Shown piece by piece: positions 8,122-16,710 of a stretch of 64,000 bases of DNA. Origin of the DNA: Streptomyces sp. cf386. GTDB lineage: Bacteria > Actinomycetota > Actinomycetes > Streptomycetales > Streptomycetaceae. Position numbers and translations under genes: made by a program. Within the stretch, counting starts at the first letter, position 1; each line of letters begins with the position of its first letter. The notes beneath the pieces were generated by a model, which was not told the DNA's origin, searched no databases, and worked only from the letters and a program-made list of their open reading frames with translations. The stretch covers positions 62,001 through 126,000 of the forward strand of contig NZ_FNHV01000011.1 in the NCBI RefSeq assembly GCF_900103585.1, given 5' to 3'.

Positions 8122-9747
8122 TCAGCCGCAGCCACAGGACGCCAATGCCGTGGCCGTCCTGTCCAGGGCCGACTGGGCCGCTCCCGCGTCCGTCGTGCCG
8201 GTGGCCAGGAAAGCGAAGGCCAGGAGGCGGCCGTCCTGGTCAACCACCGTGCCGGCCAGGGTGTTCACGCCGGTCAGGGTGCCTGTCTTGGCTCGTACGA
8301 TGCCTGCCGCGCCGTCCGTGTAGCGGCTGCTCAGGGTGCCGGTGAAGCCTGCTACGGGGAGGCCGGTGAGGGTGGCGCGCAGTTCCGGGTGGGCCGGGTC
8401 GGCGGCCTTGGCCAGGAGGGCCGTGAGGAGGTCGGCGGTCAGTCTGTCGTCGCGGTTGAGGCCGCTGCCGTCCTTGAAGGCGGCGCCGGCCACGGGGAGT
8501 CCGAGCTTGCGCAGCTGGGCCCGGATCGCCTGGTCGGCGCCGTCGAAGTCGGCGCGTTCGCCGCTGGCCACGGCCGTCTGGCGGGCGAGGTGCTCGGCGA
8601 TGTCGTTGTCGCTGTTGGTGAGCATGCGCTCGACCAGGGCGGAGAGCGGGGGCGAGGAGACCTCGGCGAGCGACTCGGCGCGGTTGGTGGCCTTGGAAGG
8701 GCCGGGGGACGTGGTCTTGATGCCCTGGTCCGCGAGGAAGGACGCGAACTTGGTCGCAGCGTCCTTCGCCGGGTCCGCGACCCGGGTCACCGGGCCGCTG
8801 AGGGAGTCGTCGGTGCGGGCCTCGTCGGCCATCAGGGCGGTGACCCGGGCGAGGTTGCCGTTCACCCCGATGGGGTGCAGGTCGGGGCCCGGGTAGAGGG
8901 TCGTGTCGTACGAGAGGGTGACCTCGCGCAGGTCGTGCTTCTCCAGCGCCTCGGCCGTCTTGGCGGCCAGCTCACGCAGACTCGCCCAGCCGTCGGCCTC
9001 CTTGCGGGCCGTCAGCGTGGGGTCGCCGCCGCCGACCAGGACCAGTTCCTTCGTGTCGGGTTCCAGGGCGGTGCGGGTGACGAGGCGGTGGTCGGGGCCG
9101 AGGGCGGCGAGGGCGGCCGCGGCAGTGGCGATCTTCGTCGTCGAGGCCGGGGTGAGGGGCACGGAGGCTCCGTCGCCGTGGAGGCGCTTGCCGGTGGCCA
9201 CGTCCACGACCGCCGCGCTGCGCTTGCCGAGCTCCGGGGCGCCCAGGAGCGGGCCCAGGACGCCGGCGAGGGCCTTGCCGTTCGGGGCCGACTTGACGGT
9301 GCTGGTGCCGCCGCCGAGGCCGGTGAGGACGGAGGCCGCGCTGGGGGCGGGAAGAGGCGCCTCGGTCGGCGAATCGGACGTATCGGTATTACGGCCGTGA
9401 TCTGTGCCACCCGTGCGCTCCTGGGCGGCCGCCCGGTCCCGCTCGGCCGTACGCTGACCGGTGGAGTCCCAGGGGCCGACGGCGGTCACCACGCCGACGG
9501 CCAGCGCCAGTCCGGCGGTGGCGGCGCCCGCGGTGTACTGCCAGGTCTTCGGCCTTGTGATCCGCGCGGCCTGCGGAGAGGCGGCTCGTGCGAGCTGTGC
9601 GACCCGCGGTTTCGCGGCCGTCGCAGCGCGCGTGAGACGGGGGCGTACGGCCTCCGCGGCCCGTGCCAGACGCGGTCGTACGGCGCCCGCGAACCGCCTC
9701 AAATGCGGTCTCGCGGCTCGCCAAGGCCTCAGCTCTGGCACGACCAC
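8122..9747 (-). CDS. dacB: D-Ala-D-Ala carboxypeptidase/endopeptidase, PBP4 (S13) family
   Basis: Low-molecular-weight class C penicillin-binding protein that should trim or cleave peptidoglycan peptides outside the cell. The 541-residue product has the three serine-penicillin signatures: STTK at 202-205 (catalytic serine), SDN at 379-381 and KTG at 487-489. One transmembrane anchor lies at about 71-90. The cytoplasmic N-terminus (10-65) is strongly basic, with repeated RP-x-L-x-RAA units not expected for the family. The start is GTG with AAAGGGG upstream. It is divergent from ppa, with an 80-base shared promoter gap. Confidence 0.93.
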   Translation of the reverse strand: MVVPELRPWRAARPHLRRFAGAVRPRLARAAEAVRPRLTRAATAAKPRVAQLARAASPQAARITRPKTWQYTAGAATAGLALAVGVVTAVGPWDSTGQRTAERDRAAAQERTGGTDHGRNTDTSDSPTEAPLPAPSAASVLTGLGGGTSTVKSAPNGKALAGVLGPLLGAPELGKRSAAVVDVATGKRLHGDGASVPLTPASTTKIATAAAALAALGPDHRLVTRTALEPDTKELVLVGGGDPTLTARKEADGWASLRELAAKTAEALEKHDLREVTLSYDTTLYPGPDLHPIGVNGNLARVTALMADEARTDDSLSGPVTRVADPAKDAATKFASFLADQGIKTTSPGPSKATNRAESLAEVSSPPLSALVERMLTNSDNDIAEHLARQTAVASGERADFDGADQAIRAQLRKLGLPVAGAAFKDGSGLNRDDRLTADLLTALLAKAADPAHPELRATLTGLPVAGFTGTLSSRYTDGAAGIVRAKTGTLTGVNTLAGTVVDQDGRLLAFAFLATGTTDAGAAQSALDRTATALASCGCG

Positions 9748-9826
9748 CAGCCCCTTTCGCGATCACACACCTGCGTGAGGGACACTTAACCACCAGAACT
9801 ATGTGCTGATCATGGAGGAGCCACCG

Positions 9827-10318
9827 GTGGAGTTCGACGTCACGATCGAGATTCCGAAGGGTTCGCGGAACAAGTACGAGGTGGACCACGAGACCGGTCG
9901 GATCCGCCTGGACCGTCGCCTCTTCACCTCGACCGCCTACCCGACCGACTACGGCTTCGTCGAGAACACCCTCGGCGAGGACGGCGACCCGCTGGACGCG
10001 CTGGTCATCCTGGACGAGCCGACCTTCCCGGGCTGCCTCATCAAGTGCCGTGCGATCGGCATGTTCCGTATGACGGACGAGGCCGGCGGCGACGACAAGC
10101 TGCTGTGCGTGCCGGCGACGGACCCGCGCCAGGAGCACCTGCGTGACATCCACCACGTCTCCGAGTTCGACCGCCTGGAGATCCAGCACTTCTTCGAGGT
10201 CTACAAGGACCTGGAGCCCGGCAAGTCCGTAGAGGGCGCCGACTGGGTGGGCCGCACCGAGGCCGAGGCCGAGATCGAGCGGTCCTACAAGCGCTTCAAG
10301 GACCAGGGCGGCCACTGA
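9827..10318 (+). CDS. ppa: Inorganic pyrophosphatase, family I
   Basis: Hydrolyses pyrophosphate to phosphate, pulling biosynthetic reactions forward. The 163-residue product is the compact bacterial family I enzyme. Metal-site residues are visible in YPTDYGFVENTLGEDGDPLDALV, including the EDGDPLD signature, and KYEVDHETG supplies the lysine that contacts substrate. The GTG start (VEFDVTIEIPKGSRNKYE) is chosen because GGAGGAG lies 6 bases upstream and the family begins there; an upstream ATG would add eight unconserved residues. A strong hairpin follows the stop. Confidence 0.97.
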   Translation: MEFDVTIEIPKGSRNKYEVDHETGRIRLDRRLFTSTAYPTDYGFVENTLGEDGDPLDALVILDEPTFPGCLIKCRAIGMFRMTDEAGGDDKLLCVPATDPRQEHLRDIHHVSEFDRLEIQHFFEVYKDLEPGKSVEGADWVGRTEAEAEIERSYKRFKDQGGH

Positions 10319-10344
10319 GGCACCAGCTGCTTCGAGCCATGTGA

Positions 10345-10374
10345 ACGGGCTGTACGCGTGCGCGTGCAGCCCGT
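10345..10374 (+). terminator. Terminator hairpin after ppa
   Basis: A 13-bp stem with one G:U pair (10345-10357 with 10362-10374) and a 4-base loop, starting 26 bases after the ppa stop. The following sequence is only modestly T-rich. Confidence 0.8.
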
Positions 10375-10434
10375 TCGTGTGTCTGTGCGCATACTGAGGG
10401 CGGCAGGAGGTGTCGTACAGGGAGTGCTACGCAG

Positions 10435-12069
10435 GTGACGGACGCGGAGGATCGCAAGCCGCAGTCGGACGAGGCGAGGATGGCCTTCATGCCGCCCGCC
10501 GGCGTCGAGGTGGGGGAAAGCGAGTCGGAGACCACCTCCGAGTTCGCCCTCCCCAAGGGGCTGGACGCACTGCATCCGCCCGCCCCGGAGTCCGAGGGAT
10601 CGGCGTTCAGCACACCGAGCGCCTACAGCGTCGAGGACGCCCCGCCCGCGTTCACTCCGCCGGGCGGCATACCGATGGTCAGCCTGACCAAGGACCTGCC
10701 CTGGCAGGACCGGATGCGCACGATGCTGCGGATGCCGGTGACCGAGCGGCCCGCGCCGGAGCGGATGCCGAGGGTGGAGGAAGAGGGCCCGGCCGTCCCG
10801 CGCGTGCTCGACCTGACCCTGCGTATCGGCGAGCTGCTGCTGGCCGGCGGTGAGGGCGCGGAGGACGTCGAGGCGGCGATGTTCGCGGTCTGCCGTTCCT
10901 ACGGCCTGGACCGCTGCGAGCCGAACGTCACCTTCACGCTGCTGTCGATCTCGTACCAGCCGTCTCTGGTGGACGACCCGGTGTCGGCGGCGCGTACGGT
11001 TCGGCGGCGCGGCACCGACTACACACGCCTGGCCGCCGTGTACCGGCTCGTCGACGACCTCAGCGACCCGGAGAGCCACCACCTCTCCCTGGAGGAGGCC
11101 TACGGGCGGCTCGCGGAGATCCGCCGCAACCGGCACCCGTACCCGACCTGGGTGCTGACCGGGGCGAGCGGGCTGCTCGCGGGGGCGGCCTCCGTGCTGG
11201 TCGGCGGTGATGTGATCGTGTTCGTCGCGGCCATGCTGGGCGCGATGCTCGGCGACCGGCTGGCGTGGCTGTGCGCGGGGCGTGGGCTGCCGGAGTTCTA
11301 CCAGTTCACGGTGGCCGCGATGCCGCCTGCTGCGATAGGGATCGCGCTGACGCTGGCGCACGTCGACGTGAAGGCGTCGGCCGTCATCACCGGTGGGCTG
11401 TTCGCACTGCTGCCCGGGCGGGCGCTGGTGGCGGGTGTGCAGGACGGCTTGACGGGGTTCTACATCACCGCGTCCGCGCGGCTGCTGGAGGTCCTGTACT
11501 TCTTCGTCGGGATCGTGGTCGGGGTGCTGGTGATCCTGTACTTCGGGGTCAACCTCGGCGCCAAGCTCGACCCGGACGCGGCGCTGAACATCTCCGATCG
11601 GCCGTCGTGGCAGATCGGGGCGTCGATGCTGTTGTCGTTGACCTTCGCGGTGCTGTTGCAGCAGGAGCGGCACACCGTGCTGGCCGTGACCCTCAACGGA
11701 GGGGTCGCCTGGGTCGTGTACGGCGCCCTGCACTACGCCGGTGACCTCTCGCCGGTGGCCTCCACGGCTGTGGCGGCGGGGTTGGTGGGGTTGTTCGGGC
11801 AGCTGATGGCGCGGTATCGGTTCGCGTCGGCGTTGCCGTACACGACGGCGGCGATCGGGCCGTTGCTGCCGGGATCGGCCACCTACTTCGGGCTGTTGTC
11901 GATCGCACAGAACAAGGTGGATGCGGGGCTTGTCTCGCTGGCCACGGCGGCTTCTTTGGCCATGGCCATCGCTATTGGGGTCAATCTCGGGTCGGAGATC
12001 TCCCGGTTGTTCCTGCGGATCGGATCGCCTGAGAAGCGGCGGGCCGCCAAGAGGACGCGGGGATTCTGA
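10435..12069 (+). CDS. Threonine/serine exporter family protein (ThrE-like)
   Basis: Integral membrane protein of 544 residues combining the two halves of the ThrE family (DUF1212 and the DUF3815-like C-terminal half). The N-terminal 115 residues are acidic, Pro-rich and probably disordered. Next comes the conserved soluble segment LTLRIGELLLAGGEGAEDVEAAM, a hallmark of the family. About ten membrane helices follow from residue 240. By family precedent it exports threonine or serine, but the substrate here is unproven. The start is GTG with GGGAG upstream. Confidence 0.88.
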   Translation: MTDAEDRKPQSDEARMAFMPPAGVEVGESESETTSEFALPKGLDALHPPAPESEGSAFSTPSAYSVEDAPPAFTPPGGIPMVSLTKDLPWQDRMRTMLRMPVTERPAPERMPRVEEEGPAVPRVLDLTLRIGELLLAGGEGAEDVEAAMFAVCRSYGLDRCEPNVTFTLLSISYQPSLVDDPVSAARTVRRRGTDYTRLAAVYRLVDDLSDPESHHLSLEEAYGRLAEIRRNRHPYPTWVLTGASGLLAGAASVLVGGDVIVFVAAMLGAMLGDRLAWLCAGRGLPEFYQFTVAAMPPAAIGIALTLAHVDVKASAVITGGLFALLPGRALVAGVQDGLTGFYITASARLLEVLYFFVGIVVGVLVILYFGVNLGAKLDPDAALNISDRPSWQIGASMLLSLTFAVLLQQERHTVLAVTLNGGVAWVVYGALHYAGDLSPVASTAVAAGLVGLFGQLMARYRFASALPYTTAAIGPLLPGSATYFGLLSIAQNKVDAGLVSLATAASLAMAIAIGVNLGSEISRLFLRIGSPEKRRAAKRTRGF

Positions 12070-12122
12070 ACGCCGGGTGCCTACTGGCTCGTGAGCTTCT
12101 GACCGACGGCGGCTGCGAGTTC

Positions 12123-12190
12123 GTTGTGGTTGATCGCGCCCACGCGGCGGAGCCGCATATCGATACAGCCCCGCGCCCCTGAAGGGCGTG
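12123..12190 (+). repeat. Streptomyces intergenic repeat, variant copy
   Basis: Contains the end blocks seen in two other copies in this window (41575-41618 and 45635-45670): GTTGTGG-TGATCGCG near the start and CCCCGCGCCCCT near the end. Between them is an inserted segment holding its own small hairpin (GCGGC-gga-GCCGC). It fills the gap between the convergent ThrE and DedA genes. Confidence 0.65.
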
Positions 12191-13129
12191 TCAGTACCCC
12201 TGGTTGGGCGGGTACTGCTGGTTCTGCTGGCCGCCATAAGACTGCTGCTGGCCGTAACCCTGCGGGTACTGCTGGGCGTACGGCTGCTGCTGTTGGGGCT
12301 GCTGGCCGTAGTGCTGCTGGTCATAGCCGTGCTGTTGGTCGTAGCCGCCGTACTGCTGCTGGCCCTGGTTGCCGTACTGCTGCCCGCCCTGGTCGCCGTA
12401 CGGCTGCTGCTGGGGCTGGTCGTCGGACGGGATGCGGCGGAGCTGGGTCGTCGCGTCGTCCATCGGCATGTGCTGGTGCTGGACGGGGGCCGGGGCCTCG
12501 GCCGCCGCGCGCTTCTTCTTGGCGCGCTCGCGCAGGTACTCGATGATGATCGGCACCACGGAGACGAAGACGATCAGGACGAGGATCGCCTCGACGTTCT
12601 TGTTGATGAACTCGATCTGGCCGAGCCAGTAGCCCGCGAGGGTGACGCCGGTGCCCCAGGCGATGCCGCCGATGACGTTGTACGTGAGGAACGTGGCGTA
12701 CTTCATACGGCCGGCGCCCGCCACGATGGGGGCGAAGGTGCGCACGATCGGCACGAAGCGGGCGAGGACGATCGCCTTCGGGCCGTACTTCTCCATGAAC
12801 TCGTGCGCCTTCTCCAGGTTCTCCTGTTTGAAGAGCTTGGAGTTGGGTCGGTTGAAGAGCTTCGGGCCGAAGAACTTCCCGATCATGTAGCCGACCTGGT
12901 CGCCGATGACGGCGGCCAGCACGATGAGCGTGCAGACCAGCCACAGGGGCTGGGTGATGTAGTTCCCCTCGGCCACGAAGAGACCCGCCGTGAACAGGAG
13001 AGAGTCTCCCGGCAGGAACGCGAAGAGGCCGGACTCGGCGAAGACGATCAGCAGGATGCCGGGAAGGCTGAAGGTCTCGATCAGGTAGTCCGGGCTGAGC
13101 CACTCGGGGCCGAGCGCAAGCGTGGTCAC
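12191..13129 (-). CDS. DedA/VTT-domain membrane protein with Q/G/Y-rich tail
   Basis: DedA-family membrane protein of 312 residues. Members are thought to be proton-dependent flippases or transporters needed for envelope homeostasis. Family marks are FAESGLFAFLPGDSLLFTAG (30-49), a GDQVGYMIGKFFG loop and the ARFVPIVRTFAPIVAGAGRM segment (123-142) with essential-type arginines. After a basic stretch ending near 208, residues 237-312 are almost entirely Gln, Gly, Tyr and Pro, with repeats such as QQYG and DQQHGY. This tail should be cytoplasmic and disordered, and is not needed for the fold. The 136 bases between its start and the ybjQ-like gene hold the two divergent promoters. Confidence 0.9.
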   Translation of the reverse strand: MTTLALGPEWLSPDYLIETFSLPGILLIVFAESGLFAFLPGDSLLFTAGLFVAEGNYITQPLWLVCTLIVLAAVIGDQVGYMIGKFFGPKLFNRPNSKLFKQENLEKAHEFMEKYGPKAIVLARFVPIVRTFAPIVAGAGRMKYATFLTYNVIGGIAWGTGVTLAGYWLGQIEFINKNVEAILVLIVFVSVVPIIIEYLRERAKKKRAAAEAPAPVQHQHMPMDDATTQLRRIPSDDQPQQQPYGDQGGQQYGNQGQQQYGGYDQQHGYDQQHYGQQPQQQQPYAQQYPQGYGQQQSYGGQQNQQYPPNQGY

Positions 13130-13265
13130 GTGACTGTGGCTCCTGCGGGGAAGGGGCGGGCGGGGCGGGGCTGACTGCTCAAATTATCAACGCTGCACTG
13201 GACGCCCAGGTTCCATGGACCCGTTCAGGATGCACTGTGCCCCCGCTGGGACAAAGCTGTGAGTC

Positions 13266-13631
13266 ATGGGCATCGAAGAGTACGGCGGCGGGCAGGGACC
13301 CCAGCCCGACGTTCTGGTAGTGACCACCAACGACATTCCCGGCTACCGGGTCACCTCGGTCATCGGCGAGGTCTTCGGACTGACCGTGCGCTCCCGGCAC
13401 GTCGGCAGCCAGATCGGCGCCGGGCTGAAGTCGCTCGTCGGAGGTGAGCTCAAAGGGCTCACCAAGACGCTCGTGGAGACCCGTAACCAGGCCATGGAGC
13501 GGCTCGTCGAGCAGGCACGCGCGCGTGGCGCGAACGGCGTGCTGGCGTTCCGCTTCGACGTGACGGAGGCGGCCGACGTGGGCACCGAGGTGTGTGCCTA
13601 CGGGACCGCGGTGGTCCTGGCCCGGGAGTGA
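13266..13631 (+). CDS. YbjQ/UPF0145 family protein
   Basis: Small cytoplasmic protein of 121 residues in the YbjQ family, sometimes called heavy-metal-binding but of unproven function. The family pattern is clear: VVTTNDIPGYRVTSVIGEVFGLTVRSRH, then VETRNQAMERLVEQARARGANGVLAFRFDV and a closing EVCAYGTAVVL. The last codons lie within a perfect 13-bp inverted repeat that must act as terminator hairpin and coding sequence at once. Confidence 0.88.
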   Translation: MGIEEYGGGQGPQPDVLVVTTNDIPGYRVTSVIGEVFGLTVRSRHVGSQIGAGLKSLVGGELKGLTKTLVETRNQAMERLVEQARARGANGVLAFRFDVTEAADVGTEVCAYGTAVVLARE

Positions 13632-13655
13632 CCCGTACGGGATCCCGGGCCAGGA
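13615..13655. terminator. Bidirectional terminator overlapping the ybjQ-like gene end
   Basis: Perfect 13-bp inverted repeat (13615-13627 with 13643-13655, 15-base loop) between convergent genes. Its 5' arm overlaps the final codons of the YbjQ-like gene, and its 3' arm ends 2 bases before the stop of tipA. Confidence 0.75.
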
Positions 13656-13657
13656 GC

Positions 13658-14419
13658 CTAGGAGGAGTGCCGGGCGGCGTTGGCGACGATCGCGTCCCTC
13701 AGGTAGACCGCGAGGCCCGGCTTGGCCTGGTCGATGTTCTGGGTGAACCGCTCGTCGGAGACGTACATCTCGCCGAGGCAGGCGTGCATCTCGTGCCCGC
13801 AGTCGTAGTGGTTGCGGGCGATCCCCTGGCGGTGCTCCTCGGCGGCGTCCATGGCCGCCTCGGAGTCGGCCGGCTCACCGGCCTCCATGAGCGCGACGAA
13901 GCGACGGCTGAGTTCGTCGGCCTCGCGCTGGATCCGCTGCCAGTCCTCCTTGGTGTACGAGGCGGCGCGCTGCTGTGACTGCCGATAGGCGTCGGTGTTG
14001 CCCCAGCGTTCCTGCACCTCCTCCTCGTACTGGTCCGGGTCGAAGTCCCCGAACACCTCGAACTTCTCCTCCGGCGTGAGATTGATCCCCATCTTGCGTG
14101 CCTCCATGGCGTGCTCCACGGCCGCCGCCATCTTCTGCAGCTTCTCGATCCGGGCGGTCAGCAGCTCGTGCTGCCGGCGCAGATGTGCGCGCGCGTCCGC
14201 TTCCGGGTCGTCGAGCAGGGCGGCGACCTCTTCCAGAGGGAAGCCGAGCTCGCGGTAGAACAGGATCTGCTGCAGCCGGTCGAGGTCGGCGTCGCTGTAG
14301 CGCCGGTGGCCCGCGTGGCTGCGCTCGCTGGGCACGAGCAGGCCGATGTCGTCGTAGTGGTGCAGGGTGCGCACCGTCACTCCGGCGAAGCCGGCGACCT
14401 GTCCCACGGAGTAGCTCAC
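13658..14419 (-). CDS. tipA: MerR-family thiopeptide-responsive regulator TipA
   Basis: Transcription activator of 253 residues that in S. lividans binds thiopeptides such as thiostrepton covalently and activates its own promoter. The winged-helix MerR domain is at 1-75 (SYSVGQVAGFAGVTVRTLHHYD), a coiled coil at about 75-109, and the TipAS drug-binding domain from M110 (MGINLTPEEKFEVFGDFDPDQ). The expected reactive cysteine lies in RNHYDCGHEMH. Known TipA makes a short form from the internal start; here that start is at 14092. The GTG at 14419 follows AGGGAG at 5-6 bases. A promoter of ptipA architecture lies upstream, and the divergent gene encodes glutamate decarboxylase. Confidence 0.95.
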   Translation of the reverse strand: MSYSVGQVAGFAGVTVRTLHHYDDIGLLVPSERSHAGHRRYSDADLDRLQQILFYRELGFPLEEVAALLDDPEADARAHLRRQHELLTARIEKLQKMAAAVEHAMEARKMGINLTPEEKFEVFGDFDPDQYEEEVQERWGNTDAYRQSQQRAASYTKEDWQRIQREADELSRRFVALMEAGEPADSEAAMDAAEEHRQGIARNHYDCGHEMHACLGEMYVSDERFTQNIDQAKPGLAVYLRDAIVANAARHSS

Positions 14420-14446
14420 TTCCGCTCCCTTCTCGGTACGCCCTCC

Positions 14447-14477
14447 ACGGTGCGTCCTCACGCGGCGTGAGGTGCAA
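14447..14477 (-). promoter_or_regulatory. tipA promoter with MerR-type operator in a 19-bp spacer
   Basis: Minus strand: -35 TTGCAC at 14477-14472, a spacer of exactly 19 bp, then -10 CACCGT at 14452-14447. An 8-bp perfect inverted repeat (CCTCACGC / GCGTGAGG, 14456-14472) fills most of the spacer. The long spacer with an internal dyad is diagnostic of MerR activation and closely resembles the known thiostrepton-inducible ptipA. Confidence 0.85.
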
Positions 14478-14507
14478 GCCCGGCGGCCCGGATCTACCGT
14501 CGTATAC

Positions 14508-15929
14508 ATGCCACTGCATCGTGGGGACAGCGAAGCACCTGACCACAAGGGCGACGGGCGCAGGATCGCCGTCAACCCCTTCTACGGCGAGGCGAACCCG
14601 GCCGGCGGCATGACCGAGGCGCCGCCCCGACACCGGCTGCCCGACACTCCCCTGCCGCCGTCGACGGCATACCAGCTGGTCCATGACGAGCTGATGCTGG
14701 ACGGCAACTCCCGGCTCAATCTGGCCACCTTCGTCACCACCTGGATGGAGCCGCAGGCCGGGGTGCTGATGGGTGAGTGCCGGGACAAGAACATGATCGA
14801 CAAGGACGAGTACCCGCGCACCGCCGAGCTGGAGCGGCGCTGTGTGGCGATGCTCGCCGACCTGTGGAACGCGCCCGATCCCGCGGTGGCCGTCGGCTGC
14901 TCCACCACCGGGTCCAGCGAGGCGTGCATGCTCGCCGGGATGGCGCTGAAGCGGCGCTGGGCGCGGCGCAACGCCGACCGGTATCCCGGCGCGCGCCCCA
15001 ATCTCGTGATGGGCGTCAACGTCCAGGTCTGCTGGGACAAGTTCTGCAACTTCTGGGAGGTGGAACCGCGGCTGGTGCCCATGGAGGGCGAGCGGTTCCA
15101 TCTCGATCCGCAGGCGGCGGCCGAGCTGTGCGACGAGAACACCATCGGGGTCGTCGGGGTCCTCGGCTCCACCTTCGACGGGTCGTACGAGCCGATCGCG
15201 GAGCTGTGCGCGGCCCTCGACACCCTCCAGGAGCGGACCGGGCACGACGTCCCGGTGCATGTCGACGGCGCGTCCGGCGCGATGGTCGCGCCGTTCCTGG
15301 ACGAGGACCTGATCTGGGACTTCCGGCTGCCCAGGGTCGCCTCGATCAACACCTCGGGGCACAAGTACGGGCTGGTCTACCCCGGGGTCGGCTGGGCGCT
15401 GTGGCGGGACCGGGAGGCGCTGCCCGAGGAGCTCGTGTTCCGCGTCAACTACCTGGGCGGCGACATGCCGACCTTCGCGCTGAACTTCTCCCGGCCGGGC
15501 GCTCAGGTGGTGGCGCAGTACTACTCGTTCCTTCGGCTGGGCAGGGAGGGGTACCGGACCGTGCAGCAGGCCTCGCGGGACGTGGCCGGGACGGTCGCGG
15601 AGGCGGTGGAGGAGTTCGGCGACTTCCGGCTGCTGACGAGAGGCGACCAGCTGCCCGTCTTCGCCTTCACGACAGCGCCGGAGGTGAAGGCGTTCGACGT
15701 CTTCGACGTCTCCCGGCGGCTGCGCGAGAAGGGCTGGCTGGTCCCGGCGTACACCTTCCCGCCGAACCGCGAGGACCTGTCCGTCCTGAGGGTCGTCTGC
15801 CGCAACGGTTTCTCCGAGGACCTCGCCGAGCTGTTCGTGGAGGACCTGGGCCAGGTACTGCCGGAGCTGCGCCGGCAGTCGCACCCCCTGACACGGGACA
15901 AGGGTGCGGCCACCGGCTTCCATCACTAG
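14508..15929 (+). CDS. Glutamate decarboxylase, PLP-dependent
   Basis: Group II PLP decarboxylase of 473 residues converting glutamate to GABA and CO2, closest in sequence to the bacterial GadA/GadB type. Visible marks are NPFYGEANPAGGMTEAPPRHRLPD near the N-terminus, DKNMIDKDEYPRT, the cofactor aspartate in VHVDGASGA (about 252-255), and the Schiff-base lysine at about K286 in TSGHKYGL. No antiporter gene is adjacent. The ATG at 14508 has no ribosome binding site and lies 7 bases after TACCGT, so the mRNA may be leaderless. It shares its 88-base upstream region with tipA. Confidence 0.92.
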   Translation: MPLHRGDSEAPDHKGDGRRIAVNPFYGEANPAGGMTEAPPRHRLPDTPLPPSTAYQLVHDELMLDGNSRLNLATFVTTWMEPQAGVLMGECRDKNMIDKDEYPRTAELERRCVAMLADLWNAPDPAVAVGCSTTGSSEACMLAGMALKRRWARRNADRYPGARPNLVMGVNVQVCWDKFCNFWEVEPRLVPMEGERFHLDPQAAAELCDENTIGVVGVLGSTFDGSYEPIAELCAALDTLQERTGHDVPVHVDGASGAMVAPFLDEDLIWDFRLPRVASINTSGHKYGLVYPGVGWALWRDREALPEELVFRVNYLGGDMPTFALNFSRPGAQVVAQYYSFLRLGREGYRTVQQASRDVAGTVAEAVEEFGDFRLLTRGDQLPVFAFTTAPEVKAFDVFDVSRRLREKGWLVPAYTFPPNREDLSVLRVVCRNGFSEDLAELFVEDLGQVLPELRRQSHPLTRDKGAATGFHH

Positions 15930-15948
15930 GGCCTGTCCCAGGGCGCGG

Positions 15949-16710
15949 CTAGCGGCTCAGGCGGGCGAACCTCCTTACCGCGAGCGGGAAGAACACCGCC
16001 AGGAGCACCAACGGCCATACGATCGCCGCCACCACGTGCTCCGTGCCCGTGCCGCCGAACAGGTCGCGTACGGCCGTCGCCGTGTGGGACATCGGGTTCC
16101 ACTCGACGACCGTGCCGAGCCAGCCGGGCATGGTCTCGGAGAGGGCGAGCGCGTTGGACAGGAAGCCGATCGGCCAGACCAGGATCTGCACCGCCTGCAC
16201 CATCTCCGGCTTCCCGGCCACCAGCGCCAGGTGGATGCCGATCCACAGCATGGCGAAGCGGAAGAGCAGCAGGAGGCCCAAGGCGCCCAGGAAGGCTCCC
16301 GGACCGCCGTCGGCGCGCCAGCCGAGCGCGTAACCGACGCCCATGAGGACGAGCAGTGCGAGCGCCGACTGGAGCATGTCGGCCACCGAACGGCCCACCA
16401 GAACCGCGCCGTTGGCCATCGGCATGGACCGGAAGCGGTCGATCACGCCCTTGTTGAGGTCCTGGGTGACCGCGATCATCGTGCCCTCGAGGCCGAACGC
16501 CATGGTGAGCGCGAGCATGCCGGGCAGGAGGTAGTCGATGTAGGAGCCCTGGACGCCCCGGCCGCCGCCGATGAGGTAGCCGAACATCAGCAGCAGCATC
16601 ACCGGGAAGACCAGGTTGACCACGACCTGCACGGGCTGCCGCGCCCAGTGGGCGAGTTCGCGGCGGGTCATGGTCCAGGAGTCGGTCAGGGCGTAGGTGG
16701 TCGTGCTCAT
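15949..16710 (-). CDS. ABC-2 type exporter permease (DrrB-like)
   Basis: Membrane component of a drug-type ABC exporter, 253 residues with six predicted helices. The ABC-2 signature lies in the middle (KGVIDRFRSMPMANGAVLVGRSVADMLQ), and LFPVMLLLMFGYLIGG-type sequence forms the second helix. The start overlaps the stop of the ATPase gene by 4 bases (ATGA). With the ATPase it forms a two-gene exporter like DrrAB, and the PadR regulator upstream probably controls it. The substrate is not predictable. Confidence 0.9.
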   Translation of the reverse strand: MSTTTYALTDSWTMTRRELAHWARQPVQVVVNLVFPVMLLLMFGYLIGGGRGVQGSYIDYLLPGMLALTMAFGLEGTMIAVTQDLNKGVIDRFRSMPMANGAVLVGRSVADMLQSALALLVLMGVGYALGWRADGGPGAFLGALGLLLLFRFAMLWIGIHLALVAGKPEMVQAVQILVWPIGFLSNALALSETMPGWLGTVVEWNPMSHTATAVRDLFGGTGTEHVVAAIVWPLVLLAVFFPLAVRRFARLSR

